Shown here: in pieces, positions 42,364 through 52,153 of the stretch
Layout: each line of letters opens with the position of its first letter
How positions within the stretch are numbered: position 1 is the stretch's first letter
Position numbers and translations under genes: made by a program
NCBI RefSeq assembly: GCF_030067705.1
Contig: NZ_JASJEX010000001.1
Span: 1-64,000, forward strand
DNA from: Kribbibacterium absianum
Lineage (GTDB): Bacteria > Actinomycetota > Coriobacteriia > Coriobacteriales > Atopobiaceae
Length of the DNA stretch: 64,000 nucleotides
Direction of reading: 5' to 3'
Notes under the pieces: generated by a model
What the model was told of the DNA's origin: nothing
The model's input: only the letters and a program-made list of their open reading frames with translations
The model's database searches: none

Positions 42364-45300
42364 ATGGCCGGAGTGCTGGAAAGCGACCGCTGGTGCGTGC
42401 TCGCCCCCGATGCGGCGGCCGAGAGGACCCTTCGAGAGGCGCTCGGCCTTGGCTCCCTGGCCGCTCGCGTGCTGGCCGCCCGCTGCGTCACCGACGTGGA
42501 CGCGGCCGAGCGGTTCCTGACTCCGTCGCTCGACCGCGACTGGCACGACCCTCTGGAGATTCCCGGGCTTGCGGACGTCGCGGACCGTGTGGAGCGCGCG
42601 CTCGACGACGGCGAGGCGATCGCGGTCTTCGGCGACTTCGACGTCGACGGCATGACGTCGGCCGCGCTCCTCACGTTGGGGCTGCGCGCGCTCGGCGGCT
42701 CGGTCGAGCCATTCATCCCGCGGCGCTTCGACGAGGGTTATGGGCTCTCGAGCGAGGCCGTCAACCGCGTGGTGGACCAGGCCGCCCCGTCCCTCATCGT
42801 CACCGTCGACAACGGCATCGCGAGCGCGGACGAGGTGGCCCGTGTCCGCGAGCTCGGCATCGACGTCGCCGTCACGGACCACCACGAGCCCGGCGAGTCC
42901 GTGCCCAAGGGCGTGCCCGTCTGCGACCCCAAACTGGACCCGGCGTGCCCCAGCCGCGATCTGGCGGGCGTCGGCGTAGCGCTCAAGCTGCTGCAGGAGC
43001 TGGGGCGCCGCCGCGGCCAGCCCCGGCTCTGGCTCGACTACCTCGACCTCGCGTGCCTCGGCACCGTGAGCGACATGATGGAGCTCACGGCCGAGAACCG
43101 CGCGCTTGTCTCGGCGGGCATCCGGCAGCTGCGCGAAGGGCGCCGGCCCGGGCTCGTGGCGCTGGCGGCCGAGGCCCGGTGCGACCTTTCCACCATCGAG
43201 GCCGACGGGCTGCCCTTCTCGCTGTCCCCGCGCCTCAACGCGGCCGGGCGCATGGGCGACGTGCAGATGGCCTTCGACCTCTTGATGGCCGACGACCGGC
43301 GCGAGGCCCAGGCCCTGGCCGAGAAGCTCGAGGCCGTCAACCAGGAGCGCCGTGCCATCGAGGGCGAGCTCTCCGACAAGGCCCTTGCCGAGGCCGAGCA
43401 CGCCTACCATGGCGAGCCCTGCGTGGTGCTCGGCGGCGAGGGCTGGCACGAGGGCGTCAAGGGCATCGTCGCGAGCCGCGTCGTGAGCCACTTCCATGTG
43501 CCGAGCCTCGTCTTCTCGATTCAGGACGGCGTCGCGCGGGGCTCTGGCCGGTCGGTGGGGTCCGTGGACCTCTACCACGCGGTGGACGGGTGCCGCGACC
43601 TGCTCACGCGCTTCGGCGGCCACGCCGGCGCGGTGGGCGTGACGATGGACGCCGACAAGCTCGACGAGTTCCGCGACCGGCTCACGGCAGAGCTCTCAGC
43701 GCTGCCGGCCGAGCAGTTCCAGAGCCGCGAGGAGGTGGCCTGCGTGGCTCGGCTCGACGAGCTGACCCTCGACGGCGTGGCCGGCCTCGACGCGCTCCGA
43801 CCCTTCGGCCAGGGCAACAAGGTGCCGCTCATGGCCGTGCGGGGCGTGACCATGCGCGGACGCTCGCTTGTGGGCGCCGGCGCCGAGCACCTGCGCTTTT
43901 TTGCGAGCGACGGCGTGTCGAGCGTCGCCTGCATCCAGTTCCGCGCGCCGGACCCCGCCAAGGCGGCTGCCTACGACGGCCTCGTCGACCTCGTCTTCGA
44001 GCCCGTCGTGGAGGTGTGGCAGGGCCGCTCCAAGGTCAAGCTCATGGTGCGCGACGTGATCTTCCGGGAGCCCGAGGCGTCTCCCGGCGCGCCTGGCCTT
44101 GTGGAGGCGCTCTTCGAGCGTGCCCCCCAGATCCTCGTGCGCGACTCCTACGCCGGCGTCGCCGACGAGGACTCGTTCTTCACGAAGGCCGTGGGGGTGA
44201 CGCAGCCGGGTCGGCAGGAGACGGTGGCCTCGCTCGTGCCCGGCCAGGAGCTCCTGCTTCGGCGCGAGCCCGACAACCCTGCGGACCCTCAGGCGATCGC
44301 GCTGTTCACGCAGGACGGCGCCCCCGTGGGCTACCTGCGGCGCCAGATCGCGGCCGCCATTGCCCCCGTCATGGACCGGGGCCAGGCCTACCGCTGCGTG
44401 GTGACGGACGTCACGGGCGGGGTTCCCGACGCGATGGGCACCGAGCGCGCCTGGGGCGCGAACCTCGAGGTCTCAAAGGTGAGCGTGGCCGCGGTGGAGT
44501 CGGTCGCGGCCGCGGCCGCTCGTCCGGACCTCGCCGGCCTCGACGCCGAGGGGCTCACCGACGCCCTGCGCCGGGCCATGATCGGCGACCACGCGCTGCT
44601 GCCGGCCCAGGCCCGCGCCCTGGAGGAGCTGGCCGCCGGCCGCTCGACCCTCTGCGTCATGGCCACCGGCCGAGGCAAGTCGCTCATCTTCCACATCCAT
44701 GCCGCGCGCCGCGCCCTGCTCGACGGCCGGGCGAGCGTCTTCGTGTACCCGCTCCGGGCCCTCGTGAACGACCAGGCCTTCCACCTGGAGGAGGCCCTCG
44801 AGCCCTTCGGCATCAGCGTGCGCCGGCTCACGGGCGAGTCGGGCGCCGAGGAGCGCGCCGAGGTCTACGCCGGGTTGGCGGACGGCTCGGTGGACGTCGT
44901 GCTGACCACCCCCGAGTACCTCGCGATCCATTCCCAGGAGTTCGCGAAGGCCGGTCGCGTGGGGTTCGTCGTCATCGACGAGGCCCATCACGCTGGCGCG
45001 TCCAAGGGCGGCGACCGCGGCGCCTATCAGGAGCTGCCGCGCGTGCTCGACGAGCTGGGCCGCCCGGAGGTGCTCGCGGTCACGGCCACGGCGAGCGACC
45101 CGGTGGCGCAGGAGGTCTGTCGGCTCGGGGGCATCGAGTCGGTGGTCAAGGACGTCTCTGTGCGCGCCAACCTCGCCATCGACGACCGTCGCGACCTTCG
45201 GGACCGCGAGGGCTTTGTGACCGGGGTCGTGGGCACCGGCGAGAAGACCGTGATCTATGTGAACTCGCGCGACCAGTCCGTGGCGCTCGCGCGGATGCTG

Positions 45301-46023
45301 CGCCAACGGCTGCCCCAGCTGGGCCAGAGGATCGCGTTCTACAACGCCGGCCTCACGCGGTCCGAGCGTGTGGAGGTGGAGCGCGCCTTCCGCGACGGCC
45401 GCCTCAGCTGCATCGTGTCCACCTCGGCCTTCGGCGAGGGCGTCAACCTCCCGGACATCCGTCACGTGGTGCTCTACCACCTGCCCTTTGGAGCGGTCGA
45501 GTTCAACCAGATGAGCGGCCGCGCGGGCCGGGACGGGCGTCCGGCGCAGGTGCACCTGCTCTTCGGCTCCGGCGACGCGCGCATCAACGAGCGGATCCTC
45601 GGGTCCCAGGCGCCGGGCCGCGAGGACCTCGTGGCGCTCTATCGGGCCCTCAAGGCCTACCAGGCCCAGGCCGACGCGGCACAGGAGGGGTCCTTCTCGG
45701 TATCGAACCAGGCGCTGGTCGATGCCGCCAGGGTGGCGGACCCGCGCACCAAGCTGGACGAGCACGCCGTGAGCGCCGGCGTCGGCATCTTCCGCGAGCT
45801 GGGCTTCCTCACCACCTCGGGCCGAGGCACCGCCCGCCGCATCGCGCTCAGCCCGTCGCCGGCCAAAATGGACCTCTCGTCCTCGGTGCGCTATCGCGAG
45901 GGGCTGGGAGCCCTCGACGACTTCGGCCAGTTCCGTGACTGGGCCCTGACCGCGGATGCCGCCGAGCTGTTGGCGCGTATCAACCGGCCCATCGCGCCGG
46001 GTTTCGGTGAGACCTGCGAGTGA
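42364..46023 (+). CDS. recJ: RecJ exonuclease - HIRAN - DEAH (RecQ-like) helicase fusion
   Basis: A 1219-residue protein in three parts. Residues 1 to about 570: complete RecJ core with FGDFDVDGMTSAA (about 91), DHH in VAVTDHHEPG (about 171), SPRLNAAGRMGD, and GGHAGAVGVTMD (about 417). Residues about 600-690: a HIRAN domain, seen in GQELLLRREPDNPADPQAI and PVGYLRRQIA. Residues about 735-1150: a superfamily 2 helicase with Walker A ATGRGKS (about 767), box II VIDEAHH (about 869), VTATAS, STSAFGEGVNLPDIRHVV (about 1016) and QMSGRAGRDGR (about 1049), most like RecQ. RecJ degrades 5'-3' single strands opened by RecQ; here both are in one chain with a HIRAN end-binding module. Start after GGGGAGGGG. 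An ordinary RecJ is about 550-750 residues. Confidence 0.92.
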   Translation: MAGVLESDRWCVLAPDAAAERTLREALGLGSLAARVLAARCVTDVDAAERFLTPSLDRDWHDPLEIPGLADVADRVERALDDGEAIAVFGDFDVDGMTSAALLTLGLRALGGSVEPFIPRRFDEGYGLSSEAVNRVVDQAAPSLIVTVDNGIASADEVARVRELGIDVAVTDHHEPGESVPKGVPVCDPKLDPACPSRDLAGVGVALKLLQELGRRRGQPRLWLDYLDLACLGTVSDMMELTAENRALVSAGIRQLREGRRPGLVALAAEARCDLSTIEADGLPFSLSPRLNAAGRMGDVQMAFDLLMADDRREAQALAEKLEAVNQERRAIEGELSDKALAEAEHAYHGEPCVVLGGEGWHEGVKGIVASRVVSHFHVPSLVFSIQDGVARGSGRSVGSVDLYHAVDGCRDLLTRFGGHAGAVGVTMDADKLDEFRDRLTAELSALPAEQFQSREEVACVARLDELTLDGVAGLDALRPFGQGNKVPLMAVRGVTMRGRSLVGAGAEHLRFFASDGVSSVACIQFRAPDPAKAAAYDGLVDLVFEPVVEVWQGRSKVKLMVRDVIFREPEASPGAPGLVEALFERAPQILVRDSYAGVADEDSFFTKAVGVTQPGRQETVASLVPGQELLLRREPDNPADPQAIALFTQDGAPVGYLRRQIAAAIAPVMDRGQAYRCVVTDVTGGVPDAMGTERAWGANLEVSKVSVAAVESVAAAAARPDLAGLDAEGLTDALRRAMIGDHALLPAQARALEELAAGRSTLCVMATGRGKSLIFHIHAARRALLDGRASVFVYPLRALVNDQAFHLEEALEPFGISVRRLTGESGAEERAEVYAGLADGSVDVVLTTPEYLAIHSQEFAKAGRVGFVVIDEAHHAGASKGGDRGAYQELPRVLDELGRPEVLAVTATASDPVAQEVCRLGGIESVVKDVSVRANLAIDDRRDLRDREGFVTGVVGTGEKTVIYVNSRDQSVALARMLRQRLPQLGQRIAFYNAGLTRSERVEVERAFRDGRLSCIVSTSAFGEGVNLPDIRHVVLYHLPFGAVEFNQMSGRAGRDGRPAQVHLLFGSGDARINERILGSQAPGREDLVALYRALKAYQAQADAAQEGSFSVSNQALVDAARVADPRTKLDEHAVSAGVGIFRELGFLTTSGRGTARRIALSPSPAKMDLSSSVRYREGLGALDDFGQFRDWALTADAAELLARINRPIAPGFGETCE

Positions 46024-46201
46024 CCGAGCGCGTGCCAAGGCCCTGTGTCCGCCCTCCGTTCGGTCGAGAAGGGGGCGGCTCCGGTCGCCGGGTGTGCCCG
46101 CACGCAGGCGTTCGGGCCCCTCCGACAAGCCCGTTTGTTGAATGGAAGCTTTCGAAAGCTAGACTTACATGCTGTTCAGCTGGCCGACGAGAGGAGCACC
46201 C

Positions 46202-48583
46202 ATGAGCGACATGCCGAACGAGGCCACTCCCGCTCCGCCCGAACCGCTCGGCCCCGGCCCCGACGTCCCGCGCATCCCCAAGGTGCCGGCCGACAACTAT
46301 CCGCAGCTGCGCGCCGCGTGCCAGCTCTACATGACGCCCGAGCAGCTCCAGCGCGTGGAGGACGCCTACCTCTTCGCGGCGGACTTCCATTCCGAGCAGC
46401 GCCGGCGTTCCGGCGAGCCCTACATCAACCATCCGGTGGAGGTGGCGCTCATCCTGGCCCACGACCTCCGCATGGACGACGACGTGATCTGCTCGGCCCT
46501 CCTCCACGACACCGTCGAGGACACCCCGGCCACCAAGGAGCAGCTCACGAACCTCTTCGGCGAGTCCGTCGCGGAGCTCGTGGACGGCGTCACCAAGCTC
46601 ACCAACATCGACGTGGGCACGATGGACGAGAAGCAGGCCCTCAACCTGCGCAAGATGTTCCTGGCCATGAACAAGGACATCCGCGTCGTGATCATCAAGC
46701 TCGCGGACCGCCTCCACAACATGCGGACGCTCGCCGCGCTGAAGCCGGACCGGAGGCTCTTCAAGGCCCGCGAGACGATGGACGTCTACGCGCCGCTCGC
46801 CGACCGTCTCGGCATGAGCTCCATCAAGTGGGAGCTCGAGGACCTCGCGTTCTTCTACCTGGAGCCCGAGCAGTACCAGCGCATCGCCCGGATGGTGCAG
46901 GAGTCACGCGAGCAGCGCCTCGCCGCCACCGACGAGGCCATCAAGGTGCTCGACGACGAGCTCAAGAAGGAGGGGCTCACCGACTACCAGATCACGGGCC
47001 GCGCGAAGCACCTCTGGTCCATCTACCAGAAGATGCGCCGCAAGGACAAGGACTTCTCGGACATCTACGACCTCATCGCCCTGCGCGTGATCACGAAGAC
47101 GGTGGGCGACTGCTACTCCGTGCTCGGGGCCGTCCACTCGCTCTGGCACCCGCTGCCCGGGCGTTTCAAGGACTACATCGCGACGCCCAAGCCCAACCTG
47201 TACCAGTCGCTCCACACGACGGTCGTGGGCCCCGAGGCGCGGCCCATCGAGATCCAGGTTCGCACCGTCGAGATGCACGAGCAGGCCGAGTACGGCATCG
47301 CCGCCCACTGGCTCTACAAGTCGAGCGGCAACTCGATGGGCGTGATGGCCAACGACGACAAGGGCGTGGACTCGCGCATCTCCTACATCCGCCGCTCCAT
47401 CGACTGGGCCACCGAGGGCGACATCACGGACGCCTCGAAGTTCCTGCAGGAGCTCCGCGTTGACCTCTACGACGACGAGATCTTCCTCTTCACCCCCAAG
47501 GGCGAGGTGCTGAGCCTCCGGCGCGACTCGACGCCGCTCGACTTCGCGTACGCCGTCCACACCGAGGTGGGCAACCACTGCGTGGGCGCCAAGGTCAACG
47601 GCGCGGTGGTGCCGCTCACCTACAAGCTCCAGATGGGCGACCGCGTGGAGATCATGACCAACAAGAACTCCAAGCCGTCGGCCGACTGGGTCAACATCGT
47701 GCGGACCCCTTCCGCGCGCGCCAAGATCCGCAAGTACTTCTCGAGCGCCAACAAGGACACCGACGCCGAGTACGGGCGCTCGATGCTGGCCGCCGAGCTG
47801 CGCAAGAAGGGCTTCGGCATCTCCACGCGCCGGTCGGTGAAGGCCATCGCGCAGGTGTGCGAGACGCTCAACTTCCGGACGCCGGAGGACCTCTTCGCCG
47901 CCATCGGCTCCAACAAGCTGAGCCCCAAGACCGTCGCGAACAAGGTGCAGGCCATCCTCGACGAGGGGTCGCCCCAGCAGCTGGCGGCCGAGGCCAAGGC
48001 CAAGGCGCAGGCCGAGGAGCTCAGACAGTCCTTCTCAGAGGACCGCCCCATCATGCCGCAGCACGTGGCCAAAGGCCGGGCGCAGGACCGCTCCAAGCGC
48101 CCGAGCTGCGGCGTCGTGGTCAAGGGCGACCCGGACCTCCTCGCGCACCTGGCCCATTGCTGCAACCCGGTGGCGGGCGACGACATCTGCGGCTTCATCA
48201 CGCGCGGCCGGGGCGTCTCGGTGCACCGCGCCACCTGCCCCAACGTGAAGGGCCTGATGGAGCACCCGGAGCGCATGATCGAGGTGGCCTGGGACACCTC
48301 GGGCGCCACGCAGTTCCAGGTGGAGATCGTCGTGGAGGCCACGGACCGCATCGGCCTCCTCAAGGACGTGACCATCGCCCTCGGCGACGCCGGGGGTAAC
48401 ATCCTCTCCGCTGCCACCCAGGTGTCGAGCGACGGCGTCGCGAAGCTGCGGTTCCTGATCGCGATCTCCGACGCGAGCCTCCTCGACCCCCTGCTGGCGG
48501 CCGTGAGCCGGGTGCCGAGCGTGTACGACGCACGGCGCATCATGCCCGGCGAGGGGGCCAACCAAATGAAGAGGAGGGTCTAG
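46202..48583 (+). CDS. rel: Bifunctional (p)ppGpp synthetase/hydrolase
   Basis: A 793-residue RelA/SpoT homologue. The HD hydrolase site is intact (INHPVEVA and LLHDTVEDT, about 75-108), as are the synthetase segments (DIYDLIALRVI, RFKDYIATPKPNLYQSLHTTV, EIQVRT), followed by TGS (IFLFTPKGEVLSLRRDSTPLDFAY) and a C-terminal ACT domain. It makes and degrades the stringent-response alarmone. The next gene starts on the base after its stop. Start after GAGAGGAG. Confidence 0.96.
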   Translation: MSDMPNEATPAPPEPLGPGPDVPRIPKVPADNYPQLRAACQLYMTPEQLQRVEDAYLFAADFHSEQRRRSGEPYINHPVEVALILAHDLRMDDDVICSALLHDTVEDTPATKEQLTNLFGESVAELVDGVTKLTNIDVGTMDEKQALNLRKMFLAMNKDIRVVIIKLADRLHNMRTLAALKPDRRLFKARETMDVYAPLADRLGMSSIKWELEDLAFFYLEPEQYQRIARMVQESREQRLAATDEAIKVLDDELKKEGLTDYQITGRAKHLWSIYQKMRRKDKDFSDIYDLIALRVITKTVGDCYSVLGAVHSLWHPLPGRFKDYIATPKPNLYQSLHTTVVGPEARPIEIQVRTVEMHEQAEYGIAAHWLYKSSGNSMGVMANDDKGVDSRISYIRRSIDWATEGDITDASKFLQELRVDLYDDEIFLFTPKGEVLSLRRDSTPLDFAYAVHTEVGNHCVGAKVNGAVVPLTYKLQMGDRVEIMTNKNSKPSADWVNIVRTPSARAKIRKYFSSANKDTDAEYGRSMLAAELRKKGFGISTRRSVKAIAQVCETLNFRTPEDLFAAIGSNKLSPKTVANKVQAILDEGSPQQLAAEAKAKAQAEELRQSFSEDRPIMPQHVAKGRAQDRSKRPSCGVVVKGDPDLLAHLAHCCNPVAGDDICGFITRGRGVSVHRATCPNVKGLMEHPERMIEVAWDTSGATQFQVEIVVEATDRIGLLKDVTIALGDAGGNILSAATQVSSDGVAKLRFLIAISDASLLDPLLAAVSRVPSVYDARRIMPGEGANQMKRRV

Positions 48584-49216
48584 ATGGCCGAGAAGACGTT
48601 GCCGGAGATCCGGCAGTTCGTGGTGGGTCCCATCGAGACCAACTGCTACGCGCTCGTGAGCGACGGCCACGCCGTGGTGGTCGACCCGGGCGCGGCCGGC
48701 GCGCGCATCGCGCAGGAGCTGGGGGACGTCACGGTGGACGCGGTCATCGCGACCCATGGCCATGGCGACCATGTGGGCGGCGTGAAGGGGCTCGTGGACG
48801 CGCTGCCCTACGACGTGCCGTTCTGGATCCACGAGGCCGACGCCGCCCGCGCGAGCCGTGCGGGCACCCCGGGCAACCTCGGCATCGCCTATGACGATGA
48901 CGCGCCCGCACCTGCGCGGCACCTGCACGACGGCGACCGGATCGACGTGGGCGACGTCTCGATGCGCGTCATCGAGACCCCCGGCCACACGCCGGGCGGC
49001 GTCGTGCTTCTGGGCGACGGCTTCGCCTTCACGGGCGACACGTTGTTCGCGGGCAGCGCCGGGCGCACGGACTTCCCCGAGGGGGACCACGCCACACTGA
49101 TGGCGTCGCTGAGGCGCCTCATGCAGGAGGTGCCGCCCGAGACCGTGGTGCTCCCGGGCCACAACGCCGTCACGACGATGGAGCGCGAGCTGGCGACGAA
49201 CCCGTTCCTGCAGTAG
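48584..49216 (+). CDS. Metallo-beta-lactamase-fold hydrolase (glyoxalase II-like)
   Basis: A 210-residue MBL hydrolase with the metal motif ATHGHGDHVGG (about 56-66), ETPGHTPGG, FTGDTLF and LPGHNAVTT. Small proteins of this type include glyoxalase II-like thioesterases; it sits in the same position next to rel in many Gram-positive genomes. It begins directly after the rel stop, so it is translationally coupled. The substrate is unknown. Confidence 0.88.
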   Translation: MAEKTLPEIRQFVVGPIETNCYALVSDGHAVVVDPGAAGARIAQELGDVTVDAVIATHGHGDHVGGVKGLVDALPYDVPFWIHEADAARASRAGTPGNLGIAYDDDAPAPARHLHDGDRIDVGDVSMRVIETPGHTPGGVVLLGDGFAFTGDTLFAGSAGRTDFPEGDHATLMASLRRLMQEVPPETVVLPGHNAVTTMERELATNPFLQ

Positions 49217-49288
49217 CGCACCGAACGGGGCGGAGCGCTTGAGCGCCGTCGACAACGGAGCGCCCGTTGTGGCACACTGACCAAGCTC

Positions 49289-49374
49289 GCCCGAGTGGTG
49301 GAATGGCAGACACGGGGGTCTCAAAAACCCCTGGGGGCAACCCCGTGTGAGTTCGAGTCTCACCTCGGGCACCA
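49289..49374 (+). tRNA. tRNA-Leu (anticodon CAA)
   Basis: Acceptor GCCCGAG/CTCGGGC, anticodon stem GGGGT/ACCCC with loop CTCAAAA (CAA, reads UUG), long variable arm, TTCGAGT T-loop, encoded CCA. Class II tRNA, 86 bases including CCA. Confidence 0.95.
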
Positions 49375-49384
49375 TAAGAGAATC

Positions 49385-49420
49385 AAGCGCCTCTTGGCAT
49401 CTGGCCGGGAGGCGCTTCTC
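49385..49420 (+). terminator. Terminator after tRNA-Leu (CAA)
   Basis: AAGCGCCTC (49385-49393) pairs with GAGGCGCTT (49409-49417), then TCTC. Confidence 0.75.
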
Positions 49421-49488
49421 GTAGGCCCGCGCAGATGGGTAAGGACTACCATCAAAGACCGAACACCGTCCATGCAAAGGGGGCGTCC

Positions 49489-49944
49489 ATGAGCCTGCTG
49501 GGCCCGAGCAAGGCCGACTTCTACACGGTCATCGTGGGGTGCGGCCGCCTGGGGTCGATGCTCGCCAACGACCTCTCCAACGCTGGCGGCGAGGTGCTCG
49601 TCGTGGACAAGGACCCGGGCGCCTTCGTGCGCCTGTCGAGCGGCTTCGGCGGCCTCACCGCCCAGGGCGACGCGACCAACATCGACTTCCTCACCGAGAC
49701 CTGCCGCCTGAGCGACGCCTTCGCCGTGGTGATCGTCACCGACGACGACATCATCAACATCATGGTGGCCCAGATGGCCCACGAGATCTACCACGTGGAG
49801 CATGTGATCACGCGCATCTACGACCCGGACCGCGAGGGGCTCTACCAGGAGCTCGGCATCGAGACCATCTGCCCCGTGCGCCACAGCGCCAAGAGGATCA
49901 AGTCCATGCTCACCACCTCGCACGAGGAGGGGGCGTCGGCATGA
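49489..49944 (+). CDS. TrkA-type K+ transport regulator, first subunit (single Rossmann domain)
   Basis: A 151-residue RCK/TrkA-N protein: VIVGCGRLGSMLANDLSNAGGEVLVVDKD with an intact GxGxxG nucleotide motif. It lacks the TrkA_C domain, ending after about 145 residues. Binding NAD(H), ATP or ADP would gate the TrkH pore. First gene of a three-gene overlapping operon. The ATG after AAAGGGGG is preferred to an in-frame ATG at 49435 without a ribosome site. Confidence 0.9.
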   Translation: MSLLGPSKADFYTVIVGCGRLGSMLANDLSNAGGEVLVVDKDPGAFVRLSSGFGGLTAQGDATNIDFLTETCRLSDAFAVVIVTDDDIINIMVAQMAHEIYHVEHVITRIYDPDREGLYQELGIETICPVRHSAKRIKSMLTTSHEEGASA

Positions 49945-50630
49945 AGCGCAGCGTGCTCCTCATCGGCGGGTACTCGAAGACCCGCTCGCTCGCCACGTCC
50001 CTCATCGCGAAGGGCTACGCGGTCACGGCGATCAACGACAACCCCACCATCTGTGACGAGCTCTCCTCGATCGACGGGCTCGAGGTGGTCTGCGGCGACT
50101 CCTGCGAGGCGGGCATCCTCGACGAGGCGGGCGCCGGCAGCTGCGACATCTCCATCGCGCTCTCCAACTCGGACGCGCGGAACCTCGTCTCGAGCGAGCT
50201 CTGCAAGGAGCGCTTCGGCGTGCCCAAAAGCGTCTCGATCGTGAACGACGCCAAGAAGCTCGAGTTCTTCCACTCGATGGGCGTGAACGCGCCCATCTCG
50301 GTGGCCCACATGATCACGTCCCTGATCGAGCAGCAGGCTTTTGTGGACGACCTCGAGAACGTCATTCCGATGGACCATGGGCAGATCGAGGTCATGGAGC
50401 TGCGCGTCCCCAAGGACAGCCCGCACGCGGGCAAGCGCATCCGCGAGCTCGACATCCCGGGCGACGTCATCGTGGCGTGCCTGCTCCGCGGCCCCCGCAC
50501 CATCGTCCCCAACGGCAACACCACGGTGCTGCCCGGGGACCGCCTGATCGTGATCAGCGGCCAGCACCTCGAGAGCGACTCCTCCGACGACAGCGAGTTC
50601 CTGAACGACATGCAGGACGTGCGCTCGTGA
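49941..50630 (+). CDS. TrkA-type K+ transport regulator, second subunit
   Basis: A 229-residue protein with TrkA-N (about 1-130) and TrkA-C (about 140-215, with IELRVPKDS-like MELRVPKDSPHAGKRIREL and GDRLIVISG). The nucleotide motif GxGxxG is replaced by IGGYSKTRSLA, so it may bind ligand differently or not at all. ATGA overlap with the previous gene. Two unequal TrkA subunits thus serve one TrkH. Confidence 0.88.
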   Translation: MKRSVLLIGGYSKTRSLATSLIAKGYAVTAINDNPTICDELSSIDGLEVVCGDSCEAGILDEAGAGSCDISIALSNSDARNLVSSELCKERFGVPKSVSIVNDAKKLEFFHSMGVNAPISVAHMITSLIEQQAFVDDLENVIPMDHGQIEVMELRVPKDSPHAGKRIRELDIPGDVIVACLLRGPRTIVPNGNTTVLPGDRLIVISGQHLESDSSDDSEFLNDMQDVRS

Positions 50631-52153
50631 TCGGGGCGGCCAGATCGAACGAGCGCCTCGTGGAGTGGGCCATGCGCTTCCGGTACGGCAGCAACATCGG
50701 CAAGCTGATGGTGCTGCTCGGGTGCCTCATGTATGTGCCGCTCGTGGTGATCCTGTTCCAGCCCGACCAGCTCCGCTACGCCTACGCGTACCTGATCCCC
50801 GCCTCGGCCTCGGTGGCCCTCGGGCTCATCGTGCTCTACTTCACCACGCCCGACGAGGACAAGCCCCAGAACTACCGCGCCGTGCTGGCGAGAAGCTCCT
50901 GGGTGGTGCTCTTCATCTGGATCTGGGGGTCGCTCGTGGGCGCCGCCCCCTTCGCGCTCGGGCTCCACATGACGTTCCTGCACGCGCTCTTCGAGTCCGT
51001 GAGCGGGTGGACCACCGTGGGGCTCTCGATCATCGACGTGGGCGCCACGCCGCAGATCTTCATGTTCCACCGCTGCTTCATGCAGTACTGCGGCGGCCTC
51101 GGCTTCGTGCTGATCATGATCCTCATCATCAGCAACCGCGACTCGATGAACCTCTACGACGCCGAGGGCCACCCCGACAAGATCCTGCCGTCCATCCGCC
51201 GCACGGCCCAGGCCATCTTCCTCGTCTACAACATCTGCCTCGTTGTGGCGACGGTGGCCTACATGCTGGCGGGGCTCTCCTTCTTCGACGGCCTCTACCA
51301 CGCGATGTGCGGCCTCTCCACCGGCGGTTTCACCAACAAGCTCGGCAGCGTGGGCGATTTCCAGTCCGTCCCGGTGGAGGTCATCACCGTGGTGCTCATG
51401 CTCGTGGGCGCCACCAACTTCGCGACGCTGCTGCTCTTCGTGCAGGGCAAGTGGCGGCGCGCGTTCAAGACCACGGAAGTGCGCTTCATGCTCGGCTCGC
51501 TCGTGGTGGTGACGGCGGTGGTGTCGGCGGACCTGGCGATCGAGGGGGGCCTCGGGCTCGTCGAGGGCTTCCGGCAGGGGTTCTTCTCCTGCGTGACCGC
51601 GATGACCACGACGGGCTTCTCCATCTGCGACTTCACCACGTGGCCGCCGGCCGCGGTCGGCGTGCTCATCGTCGTGATGCTCGTGGGCGGCGGCTTCGGG
51701 TCCACGGCGGGCGGACTCAAGCTGCGCCGCGCCTACATCATGCTGCGCGTGATGGTGCAGGACGTGCGCCGGCGCGTGCTGCCATCGAGCCGCGTGGCGC
51801 CCATGTACTTCACCACCGCCCAAGGGCGCAACAAGATCGACCCGGCGCTCGTGTCGAACACGATGAGCATGTTCGTGATGTACATCCTCGTGTACCTCAT
51901 CGGCGCCATCGGCATGTGCATGACGAGCGGGGCCCCGCTCGAGGGGTGCCTCTTCGAGTTCGCGAGCGCGTTCTCGAGCGCCGGCGTGTCGGTGGGCATC
52001 ACGAGCGCGAGCGCCTCCAACGGCACGCTCATCATCGAGATGATCGGCATGCTGCTCGGCCGCCTGGAGATCGTGGTGGTGTTCGTCGGCTTTGGCGCCA
52101 CGTGGGAGTACCTGAAGCAATGGCGCCGCCAGCGCTCGCGCCGGCGCCTCTAA
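50627..52153 (+). CDS. trkH: Trk potassium uptake channel subunit TrkH
   Basis: A 508-residue membrane protein with the repeated M1-P-M2 plan of SKT channels. The four selectivity-filter-like segments include SGWTTVGLS, CGLSTGGFTNK, MTTTGFSICD and SSAGVSVGIT. It imports K+ in complex with the two TrkA subunits. GTG start overlaps the preceding stop. Confidence 0.93.
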   Translation: MIGAARSNERLVEWAMRFRYGSNIGKLMVLLGCLMYVPLVVILFQPDQLRYAYAYLIPASASVALGLIVLYFTTPDEDKPQNYRAVLARSSWVVLFIWIWGSLVGAAPFALGLHMTFLHALFESVSGWTTVGLSIIDVGATPQIFMFHRCFMQYCGGLGFVLIMILIISNRDSMNLYDAEGHPDKILPSIRRTAQAIFLVYNICLVVATVAYMLAGLSFFDGLYHAMCGLSTGGFTNKLGSVGDFQSVPVEVITVVLMLVGATNFATLLLFVQGKWRRAFKTTEVRFMLGSLVVVTAVVSADLAIEGGLGLVEGFRQGFFSCVTAMTTTGFSICDFTTWPPAAVGVLIVVMLVGGGFGSTAGGLKLRRAYIMLRVMVQDVRRRVLPSSRVAPMYFTTAQGRNKIDPALVSNTMSMFVMYILVYLIGAIGMCMTSGAPLEGCLFEFASAFSSAGVSVGITSASASNGTLIIEMIGMLLGRLEIVVVFVGFGATWEYLKQWRRQRSRRRL

